From contig NZ_LXKA01000044.1 in NCBI RefSeq assembly GCF_001645125.1, positions 101,450 to 165,449 of the forward strand: 64,000 nt of DNA. The letters run 5' to 3'. A program made the position numbers and the translations under genes. Shown here one piece after another: positions 1-9,315 of this stretch. The first letter of the stretch is position 1. The number at the start of each line of letters is the position of its first letter. Source of the DNA: Paraburkholderia ginsengiterrae (GTDB lineage: Bacteria > Pseudomonadota > Gammaproteobacteria > Burkholderiales > Burkholderiaceae). Below the pieces are notes generated by a model that saw nothing but the letters and a program-made list of their open reading frames with translations, had not been told where the DNA came from and ran no database searches.

Positions 1-1107
1 GCCAGTAATGCACGCAATCCGATCGATGACACGGCGCCCGAAAGATCACGCCCGCGCGTGATGATGTGCCCTTTCACCAACCCCACGAATCGCTATATAA
101 AGATCCAGAAGGATCTCTATAGCTCGATCGGTTACGACGTCGTGCCGCTTTCCATCAAGGGGTTGCTCAAAGGCGGTTTTCTACAACTGTTCAAACCAAG
201 CAACATCCTTGCTTTTCATTGGCTTGAGTACCGGCCATTCAAGCGGGACAAAGGCACGGCCCGCCTGAGCTTGACGGGGACGCTGCTATTCGCGTTCTAC
301 TGCACACTCATGTTGATCGCGCGGGCGAAGGTCGTCTATTTCATACACGATCACGCTGTCCACGATACGGTTGGCTTCAACAGACGCTTATCGATGCGGA
401 TTATTGCGCTCGTTCGTCGCCTCGCGGACTTCCGCGTAGTCCATGCCCCGGATTTCCAGGCCCAGTACAACGCACAATATCTGCCGCACCCACTCTATTG
501 GGACGTGCCGGGACAGGCGCCTGCCACACCGAAGGAACACGGTGCGAAGCCGCTGTTTTCATTGCTCGGCGTGATTCGCCCATACAAGCAGATTGACGCT
601 CTGCTCGATGTCTGGCCGAGCGAGTGCGCGCTGTCTATCGCCGGGCACGGCACGCAAGCTTACCTTGCGACCCTGAACGAAATCATCGACAAACGAGCTC
701 TCCGGAACGTCGTGCGACTGGACGCCAGGTTCCTGTCCGACGCGGAGTTCGCGCAAAGCATTGCCGATAGCGACGTGCTGATTCTGCCGCACACCGCCGA
801 CTCGATGCTGGTAAGCGGCGCGTTCTTCGAGGCCATCGGACGCGTGCCTTTGCTGATCTCGCGCGCGACACCGTTCATGGTGTCGGCAGCCAGGAAGTTC
901 GACAACGTCGTGCTGTTCGACGACATCGCTGAGCTCCCCAGGGTTGTTCGATCGATTAGCAAATCGTGGCCGGCGATTGTGCGCAACTCAGGCAATCTGG
1001 CTATCGATGAGTTCGGCTGGAATGCCTGTCGACGCCGCTACGGGCAGTTCTTTGAAGCCGTTGAGGGTCACCGCCGCGATTCGGTCGAGAAACCGGTTGT
1101 TTGGTAA
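1..1107 (+). CDS. Glycosyltransferase, GT-B-like (5' end outside the window)
   Basis: The reading frame is open from base 1, so the gene probably begins upstream; the first in-frame starts (GTG/ATG at 58-66) fall just before a conserved-looking CPFTNPTNRYIKIQ stretch. The visible protein has the two-domain look of a GT-B glycosyltransferase. An N-terminal half carries a hydrophobic segment (LTGTLLFAFYCTLMLIARA), which suggests membrane association. A C-terminal half has the nucleotide-sugar-domain pattern LFSLLGVIRPYKQID followed by SDVLILPHT and GAFFEAIGR. It is likely to add a sugar to a lipid-linked exopolysaccharide precursor at the inner membrane; donor and acceptor cannot be read from the sequence. 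It is followed on the same strand by a propeller protein and then by a convergent secreted glycosidase, which supports a polysaccharide cluster. Confident on the fold, low on specificity. Confidence 0.75.
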   Translation, partial: ASNARNPIDDTAPERSRPRVMMCPFTNPTNRYIKIQKDLYSSIGYDVVPLSIKGLLKGGFLQLFKPSNILAFHWLEYRPFKRDKGTARLSLTGTLLFAFYCTLMLIARAKVVYFIHDHAVHDTVGFNRRLSMRIIALVRRLADFRVVHAPDFQAQYNAQYLPHPLYWDVPGQAPATPKEHGAKPLFSLLGVIRPYKQIDALLDVWPSECALSIAGHGTQAYLATLNEIIDKRALRNVVRLDARFLSDAEFAQSIADSDVLILPHTADSMLVSGAFFEAIGRVPLLISRATPFMVSAARKFDNVVLFDDIAELPRVVRSISKSWPAIVRNSGNLAIDEFGWNACRRRYGQFFEAVEGHRRDSVEKPVVW

Positions 1108-1201
1108 AGGCCCGGCAGACGTCGCGTGGCGACCGTCATCTCCGCAAAGTCACCCGAATTATTTCAGCCTCAGTAAAACTCTGCCCAGGAGAAAGACCTG
1201 C

Positions 1202-2143
1202 ATGCCCACTTCACAACTGGTTCCGGTACGGCTCAAGGCTTTCCTGTATAGGTATGTCACCGAGCGTCCTACGGAAGATATCCTGTTCCATACACTTCGC
1301 CCAAAGTTTGTCTCAATGAAGATTCCGGGTGAATACCGCCCCTGTAATCCAACATTGTGTTTTGATGGAACTGGATATGCCATCGTTGTCAGATCGGTTA
1401 ACTATGAGCTCATGGAGAGCGGCGGAGTGAAGCTGCATGGTGAAGGCTACGACACCATTAACTATATTGGCAATTTATCCACGAACCTGAATGTTCTGAA
1501 CATGGCCTCTCTGGAAGACGCTGCTTTCAGGAATGTACCCGGTAGGTCGGGCGATGGATTCGAAGACTTGCGAACCTTCTTCTGGAAGGACGATTTGTGG
1601 AGTCTGGGCAGTGCGCGCAGCAACTCGGGCGACATCAACACAATGGCTCTTCAGAAGCTGTCTGGTCAACGCGTCGTGGAAAGTTACCTGATCGAGTCGC
1701 CAGTTGGTTCAAGCCGCGAGAAGAACTGGATGCCTTTCGTGTCCGACGGGAAACTCATGGCCGTACACACAATGAATCCATTGACGATTGTGGAGATCAG
1801 TGAGAATGGTGCGAAGGTGTCGCTTCGGAAGCCTTTGAAGGTACCGAAGGATTTGCTGGGATCATCCCAGTTAGTCGAATGGAAGAACGGCTGGCTGTGC
1901 GTCGTACACGAGCGGAGCCGAGGCAAGAAACATCTTTATAAGCACAGGTTTGTCTATTTTGACCCGATCTGGGATGCTGTGCTTTCTGAACCGTTTTACT
2001 GGAAGGAATATGGCGTCGAGTTCTGCTGCGGATTAGCAGTTCACGATGGAACCGTCGCGGTCGGGTTTGGCGTCAATGACTCGGAGGCGATCATCGCCCA
2101 GTTCAATGAGGCTGATATCGAGCGGATGTTGGAATGGAGTTGA
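1202..2143 (+). CDS. GH130/GH43-like beta-propeller protein (GINT1-N-like), polysaccharide cluster
   Basis: 313 residues from the ATG at 1202, which has an AGGAGA ribosome-binding site 9 nt upstream; the frame is open further upstream but overlaps the glycosyltransferase, so this start is preferred. The protein has repeated blade-like strands and motifs typical of five-bladed propellers related to GH130/GH43 and to the N-terminal domain of glucosamine inositolphosphorylceramide transferase-like proteins. These are GFEDLRTFFWKDDLW, EKNWMPFV, SSQLVEWKNGWLCVVHE and the closing GVEFCCGLAV. In bacteria such proteins usually lie in exopolysaccharide or lipopolysaccharide clusters. Whether this one is a phosphorylase, a glycosidase or only a sugar-binding partner is not visible. 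It has no signal peptide, so it is probably cytoplasmic. It lies 94 bp after the glycosyltransferase, likely the same transcript. Confidence 0.6.
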   Translation: MPTSQLVPVRLKAFLYRYVTERPTEDILFHTLRPKFVSMKIPGEYRPCNPTLCFDGTGYAIVVRSVNYELMESGGVKLHGEGYDTINYIGNLSTNLNVLNMASLEDAAFRNVPGRSGDGFEDLRTFFWKDDLWSLGSARSNSGDINTMALQKLSGQRVVESYLIESPVGSSREKNWMPFVSDGKLMAVHTMNPLTIVEISENGAKVSLRKPLKVPKDLLGSSQLVEWKNGWLCVVHERSRGKKHLYKHRFVYFDPIWDAVLSEPFYWKEYGVEFCCGLAVHDGTVAVGFGVNDSEAIIAQFNEADIERMLEWS

Positions 2144-2184
2144 AGGTTGAGCGCTTTAGGCGGCCACGCTTGAGATGCACAGCG

Positions 2185-2218
2185 CCGGTCTCCTCTTAGG
2201 CGTTAAAGAGGAGACCGG
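2185..2218. terminator. Bidirectional hairpin terminator between convergent genes
   Basis: A perfect 12-bp stem (2185-2196 with 2207-2218) closes a 10-nt loop. It sits between the stop of the propeller gene (+) and the stop of the lipoprotein glycosidase (-). There is no long T-run on either side, so termination efficiency is uncertain. Confidence 0.6.
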
Positions 2219-2273
2219 GTTCACAATCCAGTCAGACGCCTGCCGGCTCGATTGTGCGGCCCGGTTGTCCGGC

Positions 2274-3833
2274 TTAGTTATCCGGATTGCCGGAGGTGAA
2301 AGTCGTAAACGCACTGTACGACGGATTGATTGGCGAGCCGTTCATCATAATGCCGAAAGTATCGTTGCCACTATCAAGCACGTAGTACATCACCGACTGT
2401 ATGTTGTGGGTCTTTCTCGCTTGATAGAACTGACCCAGTTGCGTCGTGATGTAATTTGCCCGATAGGTTTCGGCCTGTTCCGGGCCCGTATTCCACTCGG
2501 TAATGATGAAAGGCACGCCGTATCGGGCCTTGCAGTACGTTGGCAGATCGAAGCCCGGACCCGCGCCATCGGTGCCGATGTTGAAGATATCGCCGTAGAC
2601 TTCGTAATTGTGCCAGGTCGTGACATCCCAGCGAACCTTGGAATAGCCGCTGCTTCCGTCAGGTTGCGTACCCTCCCACAACGCGTCGGCTGCGCCGACA
2701 TCGTTCACGCAGAAGTTGATGCCGCACTTCGCTGAAGACTGAACCGATTTCACCCCGTCGATCATGCCGCGCATCACGCCCCGCATGACCGGCCAGTTTG
2801 TATTGTTGAAGTCGAGCGCCTTCGTTCCTGCGTTGGTGGAATCCAGAATGATGGCGCCATCGCGCGTCAGCTCGTTGCCGCACTCATAGATGCTCACGCC
2901 ATATGACATCAACGCACCTGCAACCGCTGAGCCCGCCGAATAGCCGGCGCTGTAGGCGGCAGACTCACCGCTGAAGAGTTTGCCGCTGCTGTCGTAGAGC
3001 CCCTGGTTAATCAATACGAGCAGCTTGATTCCAGCCGACTGGAAAGCTTGTGCCAGCTTGGCGACTGCATTGATCTGGGTGGGATCGGACGTGCAGCCGA
3101 CACGATAGCTGGTGCAGCCCATCGCCTTCAGAATCGTGACCAGTTGCGTCGGCGAGTAGGTATAGTCGTAGTGCCCGTTGATACCGTAGAAGCTACCGGT
3201 GGTCGGCGCAACGGCGATACGCGGATCGGAGCACGCCAGCCATTGGGCGGGGACCTCCGCATTCGCGTAGAACTGACCACTCGTGTTGCAGTGATAGACC
3301 TTGCCGCCGTACCAGAGTACGAGCGACACGTTGAAGTTGATGCCGACGACAGTGCCGTTCTTGTAAACGACGCCGTTCACGAGCGTCCATTTCGAGCCCG
3401 CTTTATCCAGAATGTACGGCGCTGAAGGCAGAGTGGTGCCGTCCGCGGAAACGCTGCCCTGTCGCGGATCGATGCAACTCACCCATGTCGAGTTGCTCCA
3501 TTGGTAGAACTTACCCGCCGTGTTCTCGTGATAGATGCTGCCGTTGTACCACAGCACGAGCGCCACATTGTAGTTGTTGCCTGCTTGCGCTCCGTTCTGA
3601 TACAGCACCCCGCCCGACACCGTCCATACGGCACCCGAGCTGTCAGTAATCGAAGCTGCCGGCGGTATTGTCGTGCCGCTGGCGGATGCGGCGCTTGCGC
3701 GTGCCGTCGCTTGTGCGGCAGCAGATCCAGGCGTCCCGTTGCTGCCACCTTCCGAGCCTCCACCGCAGGCGCTCAAAAGATAACTTCCCCCGAGGGCCGC
3801 CAGGCCACCAATAAATTGACGTCGTCTTACCAT
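2274..3833 (-). CDS. Tat-exported lipoprotein glycoside hydrolase (GH5/GH39-like TIM barrel)
   Basis: 519 residues. The N-terminus reads MVRRRQFIGG, a twin-arginine-like signal, and continues to a lipobox LLSAC with C23, so it should be an exported lipoprotein. A low-complexity Gly/Ala/Ser linker follows. Two repeats of about 65 residues come next (roughly 60-125 and 138-206), each with W-x-V/L-x-x-G-V-x-Y-x-N-G and LVLWYxGxxYH, probably carbohydrate-binding. The last 300 residues look like a clan GH-A barrel. A candidate acid/base Glu is in YECGNELTR (E321) and a candidate nucleophile in IITEWN (E446). The likely role is cutting or trimming the polysaccharide made by the adjacent cluster. 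GH family and substrate cannot be fixed by eye. Confidence 0.75.
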   Translation of the reverse strand: MVRRRQFIGGLAALGGSYLLSACGGGSEGGSNGTPGSAAAQATARASAASASGTTIPPAASITDSSGAVWTVSGGVLYQNGAQAGNNYNVALVLWYNGSIYHENTAGKFYQWSNSTWVSCIDPRQGSVSADGTTLPSAPYILDKAGSKWTLVNGVVYKNGTVVGINFNVSLVLWYGGKVYHCNTSGQFYANAEVPAQWLACSDPRIAVAPTTGSFYGINGHYDYTYSPTQLVTILKAMGCTSYRVGCTSDPTQINAVAKLAQAFQSAGIKLLVLINQGLYDSSGKLFSGESAAYSAGYSAGSAVAGALMSYGVSIYECGNELTRDGAIILDSTNAGTKALDFNNTNWPVMRGVMRGMIDGVKSVQSSAKCGINFCVNDVGAADALWEGTQPDGSSGYSKVRWDVTTWHNYEVYGDIFNIGTDGAGPGFDLPTYCKARYGVPFIITEWNTGPEQAETYRANYITTQLGQFYQARKTHNIQSVMYYVLDSGNDTFGIMMNGSPINPSYSAFTTFTSGNPDN

Positions 3834-4837
3834 GGCAAATAATTTCCCGCTGTCGATAGAAAATACAGATATTGGGTTTTAAAGTCTTCGAGTGAGCACG
3901 CGCCTATAGACAACCCTGGTTGTTTTGCTATCCTAATTATTAGAAGAAGATCTTCTTCATATCCTGGATGCAGCTCAAAGCCTGATTAAATGGTGCGAGG
4001 TGAAACCTGATCTGATGTGACAGTCCTGCGGACGAGCGTTACCGATCGCGACCGCGAGCTGGTCTGCGCGTCCTACTGCTTTTAGCCGATGGGAAACAAC
4101 GTGGCTGGGATGCCCACTGCTGCTCAAAGCGCTCTCACCACGTAATGCGCTAACGTTTCAGCAGACAAATAAACTTTCTGCCGCCACCCGCAATTTCTTC
4201 CGCGCACTCGTCGTGACCGGGGTAAATCGTACCCGGAATACCTGCTCTATCCCACAAGAAATAGTACTTTTCAGACAAATAGTAAGAATATTTCTAATAA
4301 TTCGCCGCATCAACAAGATCCCCTCTTTCTCATGATGATCAGAGGATTGGATGATCGCCAACTTTCTTACTTCGACCCTAAGAAACGTTCGTATTTTGTG
4401 TGGCGAGTTCGAGGGCGCCAGCAAGTCGCGGACAATGCACCACTCACGAGAGCGTCGTCGCTTACGCTTCGATAACAACCGTGATAGAAAAGACGCAAAT
4501 TTTTCCTGATGAGAGAACCGCCAGTTGAGAAGTTCAAGCAGCACTTTCACCAGAAATATTTACTTCGTATTGCAGAACAACTTTCTATTGCCCGACGCGA
4601 CATCTCATGCTCAAGAATGAGCTGCAATCAAGCTGTCACAGTTCACAGGGGGCCAGACCGGGCGTTACGAATATATTCCGCATTCGTGTGGATCCGGGCA
4701 TCCGGCAAGTAAAATTGACCGTTGTTTCGTATCGCGCTACGCTGCCGTTGCAGCTCAACCTGCTTCCAATCTCTGAAGCACTTACGCGGGGCGGCCTCGC
4801 AAGCACGATCCGCTTATGCAGGAATCGGTACCCGGCC
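3834..4837. other. Divergent intergenic region, AT-rich
   Basis: About 1 kb between the divergent glycosidase and PAS-LuxR genes. It contains a 16-bp palindrome (3943-3958) and a 130-codon minus-strand frame (4158-4550) that encodes a very basic sequence with no recognisable domain or convincing ribosome-binding site; I do not call it a gene. Local AT content is higher than in the neighbours, as expected for promoter DNA. Confidence 0.5.
3943..3958. promoter_or_regulatory. 16-bp perfect palindrome, candidate operator
   Basis: GAAGAAGATCTTCTTC reads identically on both strands and lies about 110 bp upstream of the glycosidase start. The position suits a regulator site for that gene; which protein binds is unknown. 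Confidence 0.35.
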
Positions 4838-5440
4838 ATGAAAAGCGAACCCATCGAAAATCTTGTCATCACGGCCGCGGATTATTCGCCCGACGCAATC
4901 TTCCTCGTGAGTGAGCGGGGACGCATACGCCATGCCAGTGCCGCGTGCGAGGATATCTTCGGCTACGCACCGGGTGACTTCGTCGATCAGTTCATCATCG
5001 ATTTCGTCGTACCGGCCGATCAGGACGCCACGCGCCTCGAAGCGAAAGAGGTATTGGCAGGGCGCAAGCGAGTAGGCTTTGAGAACCGGTATCGGCATAA
5101 AAATGGGAGCGACGTCTACGTCACGTGGTCAGCGCATTGGCTCGCGCACGAACGATTGCGCGTCGGCGTAGCCCGCGACGTGACCGAATTCCGTCGGCGA
5201 GAGGCCTCGCCCGCAGCACTGCTGTCCATCCTTGCCCCTCACGAACGCAAAGTGGTTGAACTGCTGCTGACCGAGGCCACTGAGAAACAGATCGCCGAGC
5301 GGCTCGGTCTCGCCGCGTCGACGACTCATTCCTATATCACCGGGATTTTCCGCAAATACGGCGTGCGGGGACGTGCAGGTTTGATGAGCCTTTGGCTCAA
5401 GCATCTTTCTGGCGGTATCGCCCAATCTGGCGACAGGTAG
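4838..5440 (+). CDS. PAS-domain LuxR-type transcriptional regulator
   Basis: 200 residues from the ATG at 4838; the open frame runs back to 4607, but the upstream translation has no domain character. Residues about 10-125 form a PAS sensor domain (YSPDAIFLVSERGRIRHAS, then FGYAPGDF and a PAC-like RYRHKNGSDVYVTW). Residues about 135-190 form a LuxR/FixJ-type helix-turn-helix (LAPHERKVVELLL, EKQIAERLGLAASTTHSYI). There is no receiver domain or membrane segment, so the ligand or redox signal is probably sensed in the cytoplasm. It is divergent from the secreted glycosidase, which makes that gene or the polysaccharide cluster a plausible target; this is inference. Confidence 0.8.
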   Translation: MKSEPIENLVITAADYSPDAIFLVSERGRIRHASAACEDIFGYAPGDFVDQFIIDFVVPADQDATRLEAKEVLAGRKRVGFENRYRHKNGSDVYVTWSAHWLAHERLRVGVARDVTEFRRREASPAALLSILAPHERKVVELLLTEATEKQIAERLGLAASTTHSYITGIFRKYGVRGRAGLMSLWLKHLSGGIAQSGDR

Positions 5441-5732
5441 GCGCGACTGATTCCGCGCGGAAGGATCGCGCGCGCGAGGCGCACCCGCTAGCCACGCGAG
5501 TACGCCTTGTGGAATGTTTTTTCACGCAGAGCCCGTCGGTTTTTTACTCGTATTCCGGGCTTTTGTTGGGTTCTCTCAGGTTTCCGGCTATTTGAACTAT
5601 CGCGGCCCGGCAAATCGCTTACGCCCTTGGCGACGCAGTCAAGCCCATATATTGAAACCGATGCTACCCGAAACAGCGCACGCAACGCACCCTACTAATC
5701 AGAGGGGTGATGAGCTGCCCACAGTGCCTGCG

Positions 5733-6386
5733 CTACATCATGATGAATCCGTGCCGCATGCCCAGCATGACTGCTTCCGTGCGGCTGGTTGCGCCCAGCT
5801 TGCCGAAAATCGAGGAGAGGTGGAATTTCACGGTGTTCTCGGAGATGACGAGTTGGCGCGCAATATCCTTATTGCCAAGCCCTTCGGCAAGCATTGTCAG
5901 TACTTCGATCTCGCGTGGCGTCAGGGCTTCGACGTGCACCGCGGATTCCATCGAGCGAGACGGCTTGTTCCCGGCCAGCAGCCTCGCAAACATCTCCGGT
6001 GGCAATACGCACAGACCCGCAACTGCGGCTTCGATCGCGGCGACAATTTCACCATCCGTCGCGTCGCGCGGCAGAATCGCCATGACGTTGCCCGGCAACG
6101 CCTCATGGGTCCAGTCGTTGTCCGCCTCGTCGGTCAACAGAACGAGCGCGGGCGGCGCTTGATCGGCATCGAATCCGCACCCGAGCGGCTCGCCCGCCTC
6201 CGGCTCCAGGTCGATCACGATCACATCGGGCAACGAACCAGCAAGGCAGCGGGCAAGCGTGTCACCGTCGGCCGCACTGCCTGCGATCCCGAGTGCCGGA
6301 GTCGCGTCGACAAGCGCTTGCAAGCGTGCGCGCACCTGCGGCGCATCGGCGATTACGGCGACCCGGATCGGGCTCGTGCGTGCCAT
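5733..6386 (-). CDS. NarL/FixJ-family response regulator
   Basis: 217 residues from the ATG at 6386 (MARTSPIRVAVIAD); a longer frame to 6452 would overlap the upstream protease gene. The N-terminal half is a receiver domain with the candidate phosphoacceptor Asp in VIVIDLEPE, although the normal acidic pair after the first strand is weak (VIADAPQVRA). The C-terminal half is a LuxR-type helix-turn-helix (LTPREIEVLTMLAEG, NKDIARQLVISENTVKFHL). It is the last gene of a minus-strand mscS - protease - regulator run, 34 bp after the protease. No histidine kinase is adjacent, so the partner must lie elsewhere. Confidence 0.85.
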   Translation of the reverse strand: MARTSPIRVAVIADAPQVRARLQALVDATPALGIAGSAADGDTLARCLAGSLPDVIVIDLEPEAGEPLGCGFDADQAPPALVLLTDEADNDWTHEALPGNVMAILPRDATDGEIVAAIEAAVAGLCVLPPEMFARLLAGNKPSRSMESAVHVEALTPREIEVLTMLAEGLGNKDIARQLVISENTVKFHLSSIFGKLGATSRTEAVMLGMRHGFIMM

Positions 6387-6420
6387 CTGTCCACCCGACG
6401 CTTGACTGGTTACCCTAACC

Positions 6421-7359
6421 TCACCGGCACGCGTTCCGTTGCGGGCGTTCACCGAGAATAACGGCGCACTCCTGACGCTCCCCGCCGCGAATCAGCGTGA
6501 TTTTCAACGGCTGTCCGACGCGCTCGGCACTCAGCACCGCGTGCAGGTCGTCGAAGTCCCGGCATGGTTCGTCATTCATTGCGATCAGCACGTCGCCAAT
6601 CAGTATGCCGGCCTTTTCCGCTGGACCATTCGTTGCGAGCGAAACGATCAGCAAGCCGCGATCGGACGATAACGCCATTTTCTTGATCCACGCTTCCGAC
6701 AGTTCCACGGGCTGCGTGCCGACGCCGAGGTAGCCGCGCGACACGTGTCCTTTGGTCAGCAGCTCGTCGGTGACGCGCGCCACGGTTGTTGCGGGAATCA
6801 GCATGCCGGCGCCACGCGCGAGCGCCGAGGTGCAGATGCCCACGACCTGTCCGCGCATATCCGCGAGCGCCGCACCCGAGAAACCCGGACGCAGGCCGCC
6901 GTCGAGCCGCACGAATGCATCCAGTTGCCCGCCCCGCCACGTGCGCCAGGGACCGCCGACGGCGCCGACCACGCCGAAGTCCGCACTGGCGCCGAGCCCA
7001 TCAGCCCGCGCGACCGCGAGCACCAGATGGCCTGCCTTGAGCGAGCCGGCATCGCCGGACTCGACCGGATCGATCTCGATGCCGTCCAGTTTGAGCACGG
7101 CGAGGTCAGTACCCGTGTCCTGCCCCGCGAGAACCGCCGCGACGGTCCGGTTATCGGACAGCGTCACCTTGATCCCGTCTTCATGTCTGAGCGTGTGCGC
7201 CGCCGTCACGACGACGCCATGCCGCCAGATTACCCCACTCGAAGGAAGGCGACGGCGGCCGTGCACCGCGACGACGCGCTGCCCCACGCGCTCGACGATG
7301 CCCGCCAGGTTATCGGAAAGGTCCAGCAAAGGATTTCCGCTGGAGGTTGAGGTTTCCAT
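6421..7359 (-). CDS. Trypsin-like serine protease with PDZ domain (HtrA/DegP-like)
   Basis: 312 residues from the ATG at 7359, preceded by AGGAGA at good spacing; longer upstream reading lacks domain character. The protease domain shows the catalytic triad: H55 in VVVTAAHTL, D85 in GTDLAVLKL and S161 in RPGFSGAAL. A PDZ domain occupies about residues 215-300 (GYLGVGTQPVEL, GLLIVSLATNGPAEKAGILIGD). Unlike DegP/DegQ it shows no clear signal peptide or membrane anchor, so it may act in the cytoplasm or be exported by an unusual route. It is in a run with a mechanosensitive channel and a response regulator, which suggests an envelope or osmotic stress function. Confidence 0.85.
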   Translation of the reverse strand: METSTSSGNPLLDLSDNLAGIVERVGQRVVAVHGRRRLPSSGVIWRHGVVVTAAHTLRHEDGIKVTLSDNRTVAAVLAGQDTGTDLAVLKLDGIEIDPVESGDAGSLKAGHLVLAVARADGLGASADFGVVGAVGGPWRTWRGGQLDAFVRLDGGLRPGFSGAALADMRGQVVGICTSALARGAGMLIPATTVARVTDELLTKGHVSRGYLGVGTQPVELSEAWIKKMALSSDRGLLIVSLATNGPAEKAGILIGDVLIAMNDEPCRDFDDLHAVLSAERVGQPLKITLIRGGERQECAVILGERPQRNACR

Positions 7360-7499
7360 GTGATTTCTCCTGCCAGTTGAAACGCGCGAGGTTTGTGCAT
7401 CGCGTCCATGTGGTCGCGATGCTTCGCCAGCAAAGTGCCGGCAAGCGCATTCAGAATGACAGGATGACAACAGGCGCGCACCACCCGAACGGGTAGTCC

Positions 7500-8309
7500 C
7501 TAAGCCGCCACCGGACAACCGGCCTGTTCGAGCGCCGTCTGCGCGTGCTCGTGAAGGTCGTCGCTGGCAAGCGACGCATCCGGCGTACGCACCCATGCGG
7601 CGATGCGCAAAGTGGCGCCGCCGTTGTCCAGATAGTCCGCAACGGTGACGACAGGCGCGAGCGTCGAACCGCTGAGAACACGCGGCTCGTCGGCGACCAT
7701 TTTCTTCAATTCTCCGATCGCCGCATCGACGTCCTTGCGCTGGGCGAGCCCGACTTCGACCTCGATGCGCTCGGTGCCGCCGCTGCTGTAGTTGATGACC
7801 GGATTGCTCCAGATCTGGCTGTTCGGTACGAACACGGCATTGCCGTCGCCACGTTCGATGCGCGTAGTGAAAAGACCCACTTCACGCACAATGCCCGCAG
7901 CCGCCCCGCTGCCCTCGATTACATCGCCGACGCGAAATGGCCGCAGCATCAGCAGCATCATGCCGGCCGCGATATTTTGCAACGTACCTTGCAAGGCGAG
8001 GCCGATCGCGAGGCCGGCCGCGCCGAGCACGGCCAACACACTCGCTGTCGCGATGCCGACTTCGCTGAGTGCCGCGACGAAGACCAGCACTCGCACGGCC
8101 CATGTACTCATTGCCGCCAGCATCGGTGCCAGCGTGGGATCGGCATGCGTGCGTGCAAGCGCTCTGGCGAACAGCCCGCCGACGCGATTCGAAACCCACC
8201 AGCCGACGATCAGGATCAGCGCAGCGAGCGCAATGTGAATGACGTCGTTCGTCAACGTAACGAGCAACGACGGCTGAAAGTGCAACAGACGGGCAAAGAG
8301 GTCGTTCAT
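7500..8309 (-). CDS. Small-conductance mechanosensitive channel, MscS family
   Basis: 269 residues, the usual length for a short MscS. Three membrane segments occupy about residues 20-130. The third is the Gly/Ala-rich pore helix (VLAVLGAAGLAIGLALQGTLQNIAAGMML), followed by the conserved RPFRVGD turn into the cytoplasmic beta domain, which includes FTTRIERGDGNAVFVPNSQIWSNPVINYS. It should release solutes on hypo-osmotic shock from the inner membrane. It is the first gene of the minus-strand run leading to the protease and response regulator, with a 140-bp gap to the protease. Confidence 0.92.
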   Translation of the reverse strand: MNDLFARLLHFQPSLLVTLTNDVIHIALAALILIVGWWVSNRVGGLFARALARTHADPTLAPMLAAMSTWAVRVLVFVAALSEVGIATASVLAVLGAAGLAIGLALQGTLQNIAAGMMLLMLRPFRVGDVIEGSGAAAGIVREVGLFTTRIERGDGNAVFVPNSQIWSNPVINYSSGGTERIEVEVGLAQRKDVDAAIGELKKMVADEPRVLSGSTLAPVVTVADYLDNGGATLRIAAWVRTPDASLASDDLHEHAQTALEQAGCPVAA

Positions 8310-8538
8310 TGTTCGTATTCACTCCGTTGTGCGGGAACAGGTTCTCCTGGCACAAAGCAGCAGGATACGTTCCCGCCTTTTCGTGCCGTTGTGGCGGCAC
8401 GTTACTTGCTGGCTTCATTGCATGTCGCAAGGAAAGGACCAGGCGACCGTACGAAGCAATGTCTGGCTCGACGCTGCGCACTAACTAGCGCCAAACCACG
8501 TCGAAGAAACGTCAGACACGTTCCGGTTGGGAGGAATC

Positions 8539-9315
8539 ATGCAGAAGCACTTTGTCATCCGGGTCATCGCAGGAGGTGTCTGTCTGACAGCGTTCTCCGG
8601 CACGGCTTTCGCGCAGGTCCAGGCCTATACGAATGCGCCCGTGGACGTCTACGCCGGTCCCGCACCGGATTACCCGGTCGTAGCAGAGGTGCCGGAAGGC
8701 GTGTCCCTCTCGGTGATGGGCTGCGTCGAGGGCTACACCTGGTGCGACGTCGCGGCGCCCGATTTGCGCGGATGGGTCTACGGCGGGAGTCTCAGCTATC
8801 CGTATCAGGGCGCGAATGTTCCGGTCATGACCTACGGCGTGCAGATTGGGCTGCCTGTGGTCGTGTTTTCGATCGATTCCTACTGGGGCCACTATTATCG
8901 TGGCCGCCCGTGGTACCACGATGCGCCGCGCTGGGCGAATCACCCGCCACCCGTGCGTGAAGGCCCCCCGCCCGCTCGCGGCGACGCCGGTCGACCACCG
9001 CCGCCACCGCCCGGTCGTGAGCCTGCGTATGGACGCGCTCCGGAAACGCCCGCGGAGCGTGGCGGTGCTCCCCAGCCCGGCGTGAATCGTCCGATGGGGC
9101 AGCCACCGCAGCGCGGCGGTCTTCAGCAACAGGTTCCGCCTCAAGCCCGACCGCCGTCGCAACCTGGTTTTCAGCCAGGGCAAGGTCCGGCTCACGTGAC
9201 GGAAGCACCGCCGCCACACGGTGGCAATCCACAGCCCCAGCAGCGCGGCGGAGAAGCACGCGGAGGAGAAGCACACGGCAGCAATGAACGCGAGAACCAT
9301 CCGGACAACCATTAG
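8539..9315 (+). CDS. Secreted SH3-like domain protein with Pro/Gly-rich tail
   Basis: 258 residues from the ATG at 8539, with GGGAGG just upstream. A signal peptide (VIAGGVCLTAFSGTAFAQ) is followed by a bacterial SH3 domain at about 28-90 (VDVYAGPAPDYPVVAEV, CVEGYTWCDV, LRGWVYGGSL). A YWGHYYRGRPWY stretch is next, then more than 110 residues rich in Pro, Gly, Arg and Gln and probably disordered. Such proteins are periplasmic or cell-wall associated in beta-proteobacteria; the precise role is unknown. It is transcribed divergently from mscS across 229 bp. Confidence 0.8.
   Translation: MQKHFVIRVIAGGVCLTAFSGTAFAQVQAYTNAPVDVYAGPAPDYPVVAEVPEGVSLSVMGCVEGYTWCDVAAPDLRGWVYGGSLSYPYQGANVPVMTYGVQIGLPVVVFSIDSYWGHYYRGRPWYHDAPRWANHPPPVREGPPPARGDAGRPPPPPPGREPAYGRAPETPAERGGAPQPGVNRPMGQPPQRGGLQQQVPPQARPPSQPGFQPGQGPAHVTEAPPPHGGNPQPQQRGGEARGGEAHGSNERENHPDNH

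Noticed and set aside
4158-4550. 130-codon minus-strand frame in the divergent region
   Set aside because: Very basic, no domain, weak start context and atypical codon use; more likely promoter DNA.
7545-8960. 471-codon plus-strand open frame across mscS and the SH3 gene
   Set aside because: Antisense to mscS over most of its length, with no domain; a shadow of codon bias.
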